Shown one piece after another: positions 1 to 7,002 of a stretch of DNA of 7,592 bases. Position 1 is the stretch's first letter. Every line of letters begins with the position of its first letter. The stretch is from the NCBI GenBank assembly GCA_011391115.1, contig JAABRC010000088.1, forward strand, positions 1 to 7,592. Reading direction: 5' to 3'. The translations under genes and the position numbers were made by a program. The DNA comes from Candidatus Egaibacter danicus. GTDB taxonomy: Bacteria; Pseudomonadota; Gammaproteobacteria; Burkholderiales; Burkholderiaceae. Under the pieces are notes generated by a model. The model was not told the origin of the DNA. It was given only the letters and a program-made list of their open reading frames with translations, and made no database searches.

Positions 1-466
1 AAATAACCCGGTTTTGAACGTCGCCATCGGGAGAGACGATGATCACGAGCAGACGGCGCTCGGACAATCGCAGGAACTCAATGTGGCGAAACACCGACGA
101 GCGGCGCGGCGCCATCACCACGCCCACAAACTGGGACAGACTGGAAAGCAGGTTGGCGGCGTTGGAGATGACTTTTTGCGGTTGATCGGGCGCGAGGCTC
201 TGGGCCGCAAACTGGCTGTGTCCTACGGTCAGCATGGTGTCCACAAACAGCCGGTAGCCACGGGCAGTCGGAATTCGCCCGGCTGACGTGTGGGGGCTGA
301 CGATCAACCCCATATCCTCCAGATCGGACATGACATTGCGAATGGTCGCCGGTGACAGCTCCAGCCCGGAAGCCCTGGATAACGTGCGTGACCCCACTGG
401 CTGTCCGTCAGCTATGTAGCGCTCAACCAGCGCTTTCATCAACAACTTGGCACGATCGTCGAGCAT
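1..466 (-). CDS. hrcA: Heat-inducible transcription repressor HrcA, 5' part (runs off the left edge)
   Basis: HrcA represses heat-shock chaperone genes such as groESL and dnaK by binding CIRCE operators. I translated this gene by hand because it has no stop inside the window. About 155 N-terminal residues are visible out of roughly 340 usual for the family. The protein begins [18 protein letters not shown]. The winged-helix DNA-binding region is clear: [10 protein letters not shown] (residues 21-30), [13 protein letters not shown] (38-50) and [20 protein letters not shown] (57-76), the most diagnostic stretch. The beginning of the GAF-like middle domain follows (residues 100-155). The ATG at 466 is chosen because an in-frame TAA lies four codons upstream and the protein starts exactly where the family does. 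No CIRCE element (TTAGCACTC and its inverted partner) is seen near this gene or elsewhere in the window, so autoregulation is not supported here. It is transcribed divergently from nadK. Confidence 0.95.
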   Translation of the reverse strand, partial: MLDDRAKLLMKALVERYIADGQPVGSRTLSRASGLELSPATIRNVMSDLEDMGLIVSPHTSAGRIPTARGYRLFVDTMLTVGHSQFAAQSLAPDQPQKVISNAANLLSSLSQFVGVVMAPRRSSVFRHIEFLRLSERRLLVIIVSPDGDVQNRVI

Positions 467-472
467 GTCTTC

Positions 473-478
473 ATTTTA
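473..478 (-). promoter_or_regulatory. Candidate -10 hexamer for hrcA (TAAAAT)
   Basis: Read on the minus strand, TAAAAT matches five of six bases of the sigma-70 -10 consensus. Exactly six bases (GAAGAC) separate it from the hrcA ATG. Transcription would then start at or beside the A of the start codon, giving a leaderless mRNA. No good -35 is visible at 16-18 bases spacing, so this is a prediction only. Confidence 0.35.
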
Positions 479-479
479 G

Positions 480-488
480 TGATGTAAT
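480..488 (+). promoter_or_regulatory. Candidate extended -10 for nadK (TGATGTAAT)
   Basis: TG-A-TGTAAT fits the extended -10 pattern (TG, one base, then a five-of-six match to TATAAT). The six bases TTGCAG separate it from the ATG at 495, so the expected transcription start coincides with the start codon. The -35 position falls inside the first codons of hrcA and is weak, which an extended -10 can tolerate. This agrees with the lack of a Shine-Dalgarno sequence before nadK. Confidence 0.4.
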
Positions 489-494
489 TTGCAG

Positions 495-1391
495 ATGAAA
501 TCTAAATTCCGGCACATCGCCCTGATTGGTAAATACCATGCGGTGTCGTCGGGCACATCGGGAGCTTCATCCCGAAGCGCCCTGGAAGAGATAGCCCATT
601 TTTTGCATCGGCAGGGCTGTGATGTGGTGCTGGAGCTTGAAACGGCCACCAACATGGGCCTGACCGGCTATCAGGTGATGGACGTGGACGCCATTGGCGC
701 CCACTGTGATCTGGGTCTGGTCGTGGGAGGCGACGGCACCATGCTGGGCATCGGTCGACGCTTGGCCCGATTTGGGGTGCCGCTGATTGGTATCAACCAG
801 GGAAGACTCGGTTTCATCACGGATATTCCGTTTGACCATTTTCAATCGGCGCTGGAGCCCATGCTGCGTGGTGAATACGAGGAGGATCACCGCGGGCTGA
901 TGCAAGGCAAAGTCATGCGGGACGGACACTGTGTATTTGAGGCACTCGCCATGAATGACGTGGTGGTCAACCGGGGGGCCACGTCCGGAATGGTGGAGTT
1001 GCGGGTGGAGGTGGACGGGCATTTTGTGGCGAACCAGCGGGCAGACGGCTTGATCATCGCCACGCCAACCGGCTCCACCGCCTACTCCCTGTCTGCCGGT
1101 GGACCCCTGCTTCACCCTTCCATTCAGGGCTGGGTACTCGTCCCGATTGCGCCGCATACACTATCAAACAGGCCCATAGTTCTCGCCAACGTTGCGGAAG
1201 TAGCTATAGAAATAGTAGCAGGGCGTGATGCCAGCGCCAACTTTGACATGCAATCCCTCGCATCCCTGCTACACGGCGACCGGATCGTCGTGACCCGCTC
1301 CGAGCATCATGTGCGTTTCCTGCACCCCAGGGGCTGGACCTATTTCGATACCCTGCGTCAAAAACTTCACTGGAATGAAGGAGTAGCGTAA
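495..1391 (+). CDS. nadK: NAD kinase (ATP/polyphosphate-NAD kinase)
   Basis: NadK phosphorylates NAD to NADP in the cytoplasm and sets the NADPH supply. The 298 residues match the usual length. The family signatures are present: [10 protein letters not shown] with the GGDGT motif (residues 78-82), [17 protein letters not shown] (96-112), MNDVVVNR (153-160), and [20 protein letters not shown] (181-200). TLSNRPIV (222-229) and the C-terminal LRQKLHWN (287-294) follow the betaproteobacterial pattern from memory. The start is taken as ATG 495. A TTG at 489 is also in frame, but it falls in the last bases before the predicted transcript start and adds only two residues. No Shine-Dalgarno sequence precedes either start. 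The segment after residue 15 is rich in Ser/Gly, unlike relatives I remember. The gene ends two bases before the recN start, so the two are almost certainly co-transcribed. Codons for residues 222-242 are unusually rich in rare types. Confidence 0.96.
   Translation: MKSKFRHIALIGKYHAVSSGTSGASSRSALEEIAHFLHRQGCDVVLELETATNMGLTGYQVMDVDAIGAHCDLGLVVGGDGTMLGIGRRLARFGVPLIGINQGRLGFITDIPFDHFQSALEPMLRGEYEEDHRGLMQGKVMRDGHCVFEALAMNDVVVNRGATSGMVELRVEVDGHFVANQRADGLIIATPTGSTAYSLSAGGPLLHPSIQGWVLVPIAPHTLSNRPIVLANVAEVAIEIVAGRDASANFDMQSLASLLHGDRIVVTRSEHHVRFLHPRGWTYFDTLRQKLHWNEGVA
1378..1383 (+). promoter_or_regulatory. Ribosome binding site of recN (AAGGAG)
   Basis: A strong Shine-Dalgarno sequence lies inside the last codons of nadK, ten bases before the GTG at 1394. 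It decides that recN starts at this GTG, and it is the clearest Shine-Dalgarno site in the window. Confidence 0.75.
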
Positions 1392-1393
1392 CC

Positions 1394-3043
1394 GTGGGCC
1401 TCAGACGCATCGTTTTGCGGGACTTCGTGATCGTCAGCGAACTGGAGCTGGAGTTTGCTGACGGGTTTACCGTGTTGACCGGGGAAACGGGTGCCGGCAA
1501 GTCCATATTGATTGACGCGTTGCAACTGGTCACCGGTGCGCGCGCCGATGTCGGCGTGATTCGCGAAGGTGCCGTCCGGACGGATGTCTCAGCGGAGTTT
1601 GATTGCACTGACGCGGTTGGTGAATGGTTGGGTGAAACCGGCTTTGATACCCATCCCCTCTTGTTGCTGCGGCGCACGGTTGACGCCCAGGGGAAAAGCC
1701 GTGCCTGGATCAACGGCAGCCCGGCTACCGCTACCCAGTTGCGCGAGCTTGGCGAGCAATTGCTGGACATTCATGGTCAACACGCCTGGCAAAGCCTGAT
1801 GCGGCCGGATGCCGTGCGCAGCCTGCTGGATGCCTACGGAAAAATCAGCACGGCGAGCCTCAACCGCGTGTGGCATCAGTGGCGGCAAGCCCAGACTCTG
1901 CTTGAGGAGGCGTGTTCAGCGCAAGATTCGCTGCAGCGTGAACGTGAGCGTCTGGCCTGGCAGATTGGTGAGGTAGAAAAACTGGCTCCCCAGGCGGACG
2001 AGTGGGAAGGGCTCCATACCAGCCATAGCCGCCTGTCGCACGCCCAGACGTTGCTGGATGCAGCGCAGGGCGCGGTTGATGCGTTGGCGGGAGAAGATCA
2101 AAGTGTTGCCAGCTCTCTGGCCGGCGCAAGTCAGTTGCTACAACATCAGGAGCATCTTGAGCCGGATTTTAGGGGGTTTAATGAGGTTTTGGCATCCAGT
2201 CTGGCGCAGATTGACGATGTTGTGCGGTCACTTCGCGCCTATCTGCGACACACCGACCTGGATCCCGAGCGTCTGGCCCAGCTGGATGAGCGGATGGCCT
2301 TGTGGGTGTCCCTGGCGCGGCGCTACAAACGTGCGCCCGCCGAACTGCCGGCATTGCTGGCAGGCTGGAAAGAAGAGTTGGCCCGACTGGAAGCAGCAGC
2401 AGACCTGGCAGCCGTGGAACGCTCGGAAAAGCAGGCCCATGACACCTATCTTGCCGAGGCTAAAACCATAGCCAAGGCACGGGCCAAAGCCGCCCCCCTG
2501 CTTTCGAAGGCCATCACCCAGGCCATGCAGGGACTGGGCATGCAGGGTGGCCGTTTTGAAGTAGCTCTGGAAAAACTGCCCCAACCCCAGCAGTACGGCC
2601 TGGAAGAAGTGTCATTCCTGGTGGCCGGCCACGTTGGCAGCACGCCCAGACCCGTCAACAAGGTAGCCTCCGGCGGCGAGTTGTCGCGGATTGCACTGGC
2701 CATTGCCGTCACAACCAGCCAGCTGGGCACTGCGCAGACCCTGATTTTTGATGAGGTTGACTCCGGTGTGGGCGGAGCCGTAGCCGAGACCGTCGGTCGC
2801 CTGATGAAGCAGCTCGGTCTGGACCGCCAGGTCTTGGCCGTCACGCATTTGCCCCAGGTTGCAGCATGCGCTGATCACCATCTGGTTGTGGCAAAACAGG
2901 CACTCGGCAAAGGCGTTCACAGCACCGTATCCAGCGTACTGGGGGAGCAACGGGTTGCCGAGATCGCCCGGATGCTTGGGGGCGAACACCTCTCCAGCAC
3001 AACCCTCGCGCACGCGAAGGAAATGCTTCAACCCCGCGCCTGA
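1394..3043 (+). CDS. recN: DNA repair protein RecN (SMC-like ATPase)
   Basis: RecN is a cytoplasmic, nucleoid-associated SMC-like ATPase that helps repair double-strand breaks by recombination with RecA. Its 549 residues match the family length. The N-terminal ATPase half has the Walker A motif GETGAGKS (residues 30-37) and the RecN hallmark [15 protein letters not shown] long, Ala/Leu/Glu/Gln-rich region, expected to be coiled coil, fills about 150-380. The C-terminal half carries the ABC signature SGGELSRIA (426-434), Walker [13 protein letters not shown] with D453 and E454, and [14 protein letters not shown]. Translation starts at a GTG, supported by a good Shine-Dalgarno sequence and by the family N-terminus ([12 protein letters not shown], close to the usual LxxLxIxNFAIV). 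It sits two bases after nadK and four bases before rapZ. RecN is SOS-induced in many bacteria, but no CTGT-N8-ACAG LexA box is seen upstream, here or before nadK. Confidence 0.97.
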   Translation: MGLRRIVLRDFVIVSELELEFADGFTVLTGETGAGKSILIDALQLVTGARADVGVIREGAVRTDVSAEFDCTDAVGEWLGETGFDTHPLLLLRRTVDAQGKSRAWINGSPATATQLRELGEQLLDIHGQHAWQSLMRPDAVRSLLDAYGKISTASLNRVWHQWRQAQTLLEEACSAQDSLQRERERLAWQIGEVEKLAPQADEWEGLHTSHSRLSHAQTLLDAAQGAVDALAGEDQSVASSLAGASQLLQHQEHLEPDFRGFNEVLASSLAQIDDVVRSLRAYLRHTDLDPERLAQLDERMALWVSLARRYKRAPAELPALLAGWKEELARLEAAADLAAVERSEKQAHDTYLAEAKTIAKARAKAAPLLSKAITQAMQGLGMQGGRFEVALEKLPQPQQYGLEEVSFLVAGHVGSTPRPVNKVASGGELSRIALAIAVTTSQLGTAQTLIFDEVDSGVGGAVAETVGRLMKQLGLDRQVLAVTHLPQVAACADHHLVVAKQALGKGVHSTVSSVLGEQRVAEIARMLGGEHLSSTTLAHAKEMLQPRA

Positions 3044-3047
3044 GTTC

Positions 3048-3938
3048 ATGGAAATCGTGCTGATCACCGGCATGTCCGGATCCGGAAAATCCGTCGCACT
3101 GAATGCGCTGGAAGATGCCGGCTTCTACTGTGTAGACAACCTGCCACCTGAGTTGCTGTTGCCCTTTATCGAACTGGAGCAACAGCACCGTGCTCTCCGT
3201 GTGGCCATCGCGATGGATGTGCGCAGCGCGACGTCCCTGCATCTGGTACCCGAGCTGCTAAAGAAGCTTCGCGACCAGGGCATTGCAGTCAAGTCGCTTT
3301 TTCTGGAGTCAACCACCGGGACGCTGGTACGCCGATATTCCGAGACACGTCGCAAGCATCCCCTGTCGCAGTCCGAGCCACACGGGTCAGCGAAGGACTT
3401 CCGCCGGGCGCTGGTGGACGCCATTGAACTTGAGCGTGAACTGCTCGCCGACTTGCGTGAAAACGCCCATGTCATTGATACCAGCATCATCCGGCCATCC
3501 CAATTGCAGGGCTACGTCAAATCTGTCATTTCATCGCGCAGCGACCAGCTCACTCTGGTCTTCGAATCTTTTGCGTTCAAGCGCGGCATCCCCGGCGACG
3601 CCGACTATGTGTTTGACGTACGCATGCTTCCCAATCCGCATTACGACCCGGACCTCAAGGCGTTGACGGGTCGCGATGAACCGGTCGCCCGGTTTCTTGA
3701 AGAGCAACCGGATGTCGTCAGGATGTACTTGCACATCGAGCAGTTTCTGGCCGAGTGGCTTCCCATGATGGCGGCAGACCACCGGAGTTATGTCACGGTG
3801 GCCATTGGCTGCACCGGCGGGCAACACCGCTCGGTATACCTCGTTGAGCGTCTTGCCGCCGGGTTCGGTGACAAATGGGTCACGCTCAAACGACATCGCG
3901 AACTCGACGCGTTGGACGGCGTCCTTCAGTCCGGCTGA
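3048..3938 (+). CDS. rapZ: RNase adapter protein RapZ (P-loop nucleotide-binding protein, YvcJ family)
   Basis: In E. coli, RapZ binds the small RNAs GlmY and GlmZ and presents GlmZ to RNase E, tuning GlmS and so amino-sugar supply. Whether betaproteobacterial RapZ acts through similar RNAs is not shown here. The 296 residues are typical. Visible features are the P-loop GMSGSGKS (8-15), [15 protein letters not shown] (23-37), MDVRS (56-60), FESFAFKRG (172-180), [12 protein letters not shown] (188-199) and the C-terminal [15 protein letters not shown] (253-267). In E. coli that last region contributes to RNA and glucosamine-6-phosphate binding. The ATG at 3048 is chosen because MEIVLITG matches the family start, although the frame stays open back to about 2859 inside recN. 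No Shine-Dalgarno sequence is close. The start lies four bases after the recN stop, so reinitiation by ribosomes leaving recN is likely. No hprK or ptsN follows, although they often neighbour rapZ. Confidence 0.96.
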   Translation: MEIVLITGMSGSGKSVALNALEDAGFYCVDNLPPELLLPFIELEQQHRALRVAIAMDVRSATSLHLVPELLKKLRDQGIAVKSLFLESTTGTLVRRYSETRRKHPLSQSEPHGSAKDFRRALVDAIELERELLADLRENAHVIDTSIIRPSQLQGYVKSVISSRSDQLTLVFESFAFKRGIPGDADYVFDVRMLPNPHYDPDLKALTGRDEPVARFLEEQPDVVRMYLHIEQFLAEWLPMMAADHRSYVTVAIGCTGGQHRSVYLVERLAAGFGDKWVTLKRHRELDALDGVLQSG

Positions 3939-3953
3939 AAGCGCGGTTCAGCC
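3933..3953. terminator. Hairpin over the rapZ stop codon, possible bidirectional terminator
   Basis: GGCTGAA (3933-3939) and TTCAGCC (3947-3953) form a perfect seven-base-pair stem with a seven-base loop. The rapZ TGA lies in the left arm, and the mutY stop is just beyond the right arm. The position between converging genes suits a shared terminator. There is no T-run on either side, so intrinsic termination is uncertain; an mRNA 3'-end stabilising role is equally possible. Confidence 0.4.
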
Positions 3954-3969
3954 TGCCTTCATGGCGGGC
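3951..3969 (+). other. Second overlapping hairpin at the rapZ/mutY convergent junction
   Basis: GCCTGCC (3951-3957) can pair with GGCGGGC (3963-3969) around a five-base loop, with one U-G pair in plus-strand RNA (an A-C mismatch in the minus-strand RNA). It shares bases 3951-3953 with the first hairpin, so the two are mutually exclusive. It contains the mutY stop codon (3959-3961). Confidence 0.35.
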
Positions 3970-4996
3970 TCACCAGCAGCTTTCGAATGGGGGCTGGCAG
4001 CCCCATTTCAGACCACTGGTCCGGTTTTGCCCAGCCACCACCCCCGGCTTTCATTGAACTGTCAGGGAGCTGAACCTTGACGGGGTGCAAATAGAGATCC
4101 TTGTGTGTCAACACATGTTTCACGACAACGCCGGCTTCAAGATCCGTGCGATACCGCGCGGGAACTGCAGCTTCCAGTGTTGGCAAGTCATCAAACAGGG
4201 GGAAGCAATACAACCCAGCCCAGACACCCGGAATGGGTCGTTTACTCAACCAAACGGAGCCATCGCGGGCCTGGGCCCACAAAAGCCAGATAGTCTGCAC
4301 GCTTCGTTTGAGTTTTTTTGACTTGACAGGAAATTGCAACTGCGTGCCCATGCGTTTGGCAACACAGATTCCAGCCAATGGGCACGCATCGCAATTCGGC
4401 TTGCGGGTTGCACAAACGGTGGCGCCCAGATCCATCAGGCCCTGCGTGTAACGCGGCATGGTTCGGCCCAGGTCGGTAACTGGCAACAGCTCTTCCGCCT
4501 GCTCCCAAAGAGTTCGCGTATTCGCAGCTGTGGCCAGATCAGCATCAAAAGCCAGTGCCCTGGTCAAAACGCGTTTCACGTTGCCATCCAGTATCGCCAC
4601 GCGTTGACCAAAACAGATGGAGGCTATCGCCGCTGCAGTAGACCGCCCGATACCCGGCAGCGTCTGCAAGATTTCAGCTGATTGCGGGAAAACACCACCA
4701 TGAACCGCAACGATCCGGACCGCGCACTGGTGCAGGTTTCTCGCCCGGCTGTAGTAGCCCAACCCGCTCCACAGCGCCAACACGTCATCAAGATCAGCAG
4801 CAGCCAGCTCACTGATATCAGCAAACTGCGCAAGGAACCGGGCGTAATAATCCTTGACGGTTGCAACCTGTGTTTGCTGCAACATGATTTCGGACAACCA
4901 GACGCGATAGGGATCCCGTGTGTTCTGCCATGGCAAGTTGTTCCTGCCGTGGGATTCCTGCCAGCGCACCACCCGGGTGGCCAGATCCACCGGCAT
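3959..4996 (-). CDS. mutY: A/G-specific adenine DNA glycosylase MutY
   Basis: MutY removes adenine mispaired with 8-oxoguanine, preventing G-to-T transversions. It acts downstream of MutM in the GO system. The product is 345 residues from ATG 4996; numbering here counts from the in-frame TTG at 5005, which adds three. The helix-hairpin-helix glycosylase core has LSEIMLQQTQV with catalytic E39, LPGIGRSTAAAI (116-127) and LDGNVKRVLTR with catalytic D140. A 4Fe-4S cluster loop has C198, C205, C208 and C214 (C-x6-C-x2-C-x5-C). The C-terminal NUDIX-like domain that reads 8-oxoG follows (about 235-348), including SKRPIPGVWAGLYCFP and LTHKDLYLHP. The TTG start would overlap the upstream GTPase stop as TTGA, and ATG 4996 would leave five bases. 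I prefer the ATG because MPVDLATRVVRWQ resembles family N-termini; neither start has a clear Shine-Dalgarno. Coupled translation with the upstream gene is likely. An A7 run lies in the interdomain linker. Confidence 0.96.
   Translation of the reverse strand: MPVDLATRVVRWQESHGRNNLPWQNTRDPYRVWLSEIMLQQTQVATVKDYYARFLAQFADISELAAADLDDVLALWSGLGYYSRARNLHQCAVRIVAVHGGVFPQSAEILQTLPGIGRSTAAAIASICFGQRVAILDGNVKRVLTRALAFDADLATAANTRTLWEQAEELLPVTDLGRTMPRYTQGLMDLGATVCATRKPNCDACPLAGICVAKRMGTQLQFPVKSKKLKRSVQTIWLLWAQARDGSVWLSKRPIPGVWAGLYCFPLFDDLPTLEAAVPARYRTDLEAGVVVKHVLTHKDLYLHPVKVQLPDSSMKAGGGGWAKPDQWSEMGLPAPIRKLLVSPP
4313..4319 (-). other. A7 slippery-type heptamer in the mutY interdomain linker
   Basis: On the coding strand, TCA AAA AAA CTC places an A_AAA_AAA heptamer in the reading frame at Ser229-Lys231, between the iron-sulfur domain and the NUDIX-like domain. 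A -1 slip would add 23 residues and stop at 4242, leaving a protein of about 250 residues without the 8-oxoG reading domain. No upstream Shine-Dalgarno stimulator and no strong downstream hairpin were found. Confidence 0.4.
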
Positions 4997-5001
4997 GCGG
5001 A

Positions 5002-6966
5002 TCAAACCCGTTCGAGAGCCGAAACAACCTCGGGGTGACGGGGCACCTGGGAATCAATCAGGTAGGTGGTTAACTCCGACAGCTTCCCATCCAGCTGATT
5101 GAGCGTGCCCTCCTGATGCTGGATTTCCTGAATCCGGTCAACCAGCCCACCGGCTGCCTGTTGAATGCGGTCAATCGCCTCAATGCGGCGGCTGAAATTG
5201 CGGCGTCGCTCACGCAGTTGGGCGTCAAGCTGCGCCGCAGCGGACTTGCTCCAGAGCTCCACATCACCCAGCGCGGTTTCGTGAACCGTGCGCAAGCGTG
5301 TGGAAAGGGCGCGTACGAGCCGGTCAGCAAATTCAGGCTGGGCCAGCCGGAACGCATTGCCAACACCCAGGTACTGCAAGTGGCTGCGTTCCACCAGATC
5401 CAGATCGCGCAGATAGCGCGTCATGGGGGGCTCTGCAGGCACCTGAAGCGAAAAACCATATTCCGCATTGAGCTGCTTGAACGTGGCGCTCAGCATGGCC
5501 TGAATTTCGGCACATGTGGACTGAACCTTCTGCAGGCCTTCGCGCAGGCGGCCAAAGGTTTCACCGTAGGCCTTCTTCACGCCCAGTTTCAGCCCCTTTT
5601 GATGCAATGCAGAAGTCAGTTGGGTCATTTCAGCTTTCAGCGTGGTTGAGCCCAGCATGCCAAACACTTCCCGCAACAGCTTGAGGTGCACCGAACGCAC
5701 CGCGTGAATTTTGGCTCCACCCAGATCAAACTCCGCCTGCTCCTGGGAAATGCGGGTTCGCATGTGCCGGATGACGGAGGCATTCTTGCCCTGCAAACCC
5801 TTCAATTCCATCATCTGGTCAGCCAGATCGCGGCGCCGAATGTTGATCACACGCCCAGTCTCTGCGCGCAACTCCGCAATGCCCGTGGCAACAGCGCTTC
5901 CCAGAATCTTCTGGCGCTTGCCCATGATGCCGCGACCCAGCGCGTCTTCCAGTACCGGCAGGCAACTCTTCTGAAGGAGTGCCAGGTCATCTGTTACTTT
6001 GGCTACCAGCCCTTTTTGCGCCGAAACGGCAATCACCTGATTCTTGGGAATACCCAGAATTTCGGCAGTTGACAGGCGCTGGCGGTCGATCTGCGCCTGC
6101 ACCTGCTCGGGCGAGCTCAATTCATCCCACAGCGTGTCAATCTTGTTCAGCACCACCAGACGGGCGTCGGTGGTATCAGCGGATTCCGTGATCAGGTGCT
6201 CGCGCCAGATGGTCAGGTCTGACTTGGTCACACCGGTGTCAGCACCCAGAATAAACACAACGGCATGCGCTTGCGGGATCAAACTAACGGTCAGCTCCGG
6301 CTCAGCACCGATGGCATTTAGCCCTGGTGTATCCAGAATCACCAAGCCTTGCTTGAGCAAAGGATGGGCGATGTTGATCAATGCATGGCGCCATTTAGGC
6401 ACTTCCACCATACCGTGCGCATCAACCATCGGGTTGTCTTCAGGCGACTGGTTGTGCCAGAAACCCAGCGCTCGGGCTTCGTCCTGAGTAACGCGCCGGG
6501 TTTCGGCGACCTTTTCAAGCGCGGCAGCCAGCTGGTGCGGATCATTGACATCGAGATCAATGCGCGTCCACTTCTCTGGCGCCATGCGCCATTCCATCAG
6601 TGCCTGGGGCTGCAGACGGGACTCAATAGGAAGAAGACGCAGGCAAGGAGGCACTTCGGCGTCATAAGCCATTTCGGTGGGGCACATGGTCGTGCGACCG
6701 GCGCTGGCGGGCATGATCCTGCGACCATAACCCGCAAAAAACATCGCGTTGATCAGCTCGGATTTGCCGCGGGAAAACTCCGCCACAAAGGCGACCATCA
6801 CCTTGTCGGAACGTACCTGGGCTTCGAGCCGCTTGAGCCGCTCTTCGACAGCGGCATCCAGCAGGTCATGATCCTTCATCCACTCAGCCAACAGCTTTAG
6901 ACGAAGTGCGAACTCACGTCGCCACGTGCCATGTTGATCGAACTGTTCGTTAAATGAAGTACCCAA
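5002..6966 (-). CDS. Dynamin-like large GTPase of unknown function
   Basis: This 654-residue protein has a dynamin-type GTPase domain. Visible motifs are a P-loop, AEFSRGKS (62-69), where Ala replaces the usual first Gly; the G2 threonines in GRTTMCPTE (90-98); G3 DTPG (212-215); G4 NKID (274-277); and probably G5 SAQKG (315-319). After about residue 340 it is mostly predicted helix with heptad-like stretches, notably 575-640, and it has many basic residues (RERRRNFSRR, 585-594). I see no signal peptide or clear membrane span, so it is probably cytoplasmic or peripheral. Bacterial relatives remodel or bind membranes, but the substrate here is unknown. Translation is placed at TTG 6966: an in-frame TGA lies just upstream, no ATG occurs before residue 30, and a weak GGGGG Shine-Dalgarno-like run lies four bases before it. 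It starts 36 bases after mutM and its stop abuts mutY, so the three are probably one transcript. Confidence 0.9.
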   Translation of the reverse strand: MGTSFNEQFDQHGTWRREFALRLKLLAEWMKDHDLLDAAVEERLKRLEAQVRSDKVMVAFVAEFSRGKSELINAMFFAGYGRRIMPASAGRTTMCPTEMAYDAEVPPCLRLLPIESRLQPQALMEWRMAPEKWTRIDLDVNDPHQLAAALEKVAETRRVTQDEARALGFWHNQSPEDNPMVDAHGMVEVPKWRHALINIAHPLLKQGLVILDTPGLNAIGAEPELTVSLIPQAHAVVFILGADTGVTKSDLTIWREHLITESADTTDARLVVLNKIDTLWDELSSPEQVQAQIDRQRLSTAEILGIPKNQVIAVSAQKGLVAKVTDDLALLQKSCLPVLEDALGRGIMGKRQKILGSAVATGIAELRAETGRVINIRRRDLADQMMELKGLQGKNASVIRHMRTRISQEQAEFDLGGAKIHAVRSVHLKLLREVFGMLGSTTLKAEMTQLTSALHQKGLKLGVKKAYGETFGRLREGLQKVQSTCAEIQAMLSATFKQLNAEYGFSLQVPAEPPMTRYLRDLDLVERSHLQYLGVGNAFRLAQPEFADRLVRALSTRLRTVHETALGDVELWSKSAAAQLDAQLRERRRNFSRRIEAIDRIQQAAGGLVDRIQEIQHQEGTLNQLDGKLSELTTYLIDSQVPRHPEVVSALERV

Positions 6967-6991
6967 GATGCCCCCAGTAATCTTTCAATAT

Positions 6992-7001
6992 AGTCGCGAC
7001 T
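6992..7001. repeat. Perfect 10-base palindrome AGTCGCGACT between mutM and the GTPase gene
   Basis: This lies in the 36-base gap just after the mutM stop. It is too short, and has too small a turn, to be a convincing terminator. It could be a binding site or chance. Confidence 0.3.
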
Positions 7002-7002
7002 C

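Noticed and set aside
489..494. TTG start for nadK
   Set aside because: It adds only two residues, has no ribosome binding site and would lie upstream of the predicted transcript start. ATG 495 is simpler.
467..494. CIRCE operator in the hrcA/nadK gap
   Set aside because: Neither half-site of the TTAGCACTC inverted repeat is present, so there is no evidence of HrcA autoregulation here.
567..1157. 196-codon open frame antisense to nadK
   Set aside because: It is a shadow of the nadK reading frame in GC-rich DNA. It has no domain, no start signals, and lies fully inside a confidently identified gene.
1192..1210. Internal promoter for recN inside nadK (TTGCGG and TATAGA)
   Set aside because: The two boxes are only seven bases apart, far from the 16-18 needed, and the AT-rich patch is explained by codon choice.
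2859..3047. Longer N-terminus for RapZ reaching back into recN
   Set aside because: The extra residues translate recN DNA in another frame and look random. The family begins right before [11 protein letters not shown], matching ATG 3048.
4997..5005. TTG start for mutY overlapping the upstream stop as TTGA
   Set aside because: Possible, but ATG 4996 is a stronger start codon and fits the family N-terminus. The difference is three residues, so it was noted and not adopted.
5116..5649. 177-codon open frame antisense to the dynamin-like gene
   Set aside because: It has no recognisable motifs and lies opposite the helical part of a real gene; long antisense frames are expected at this base composition.
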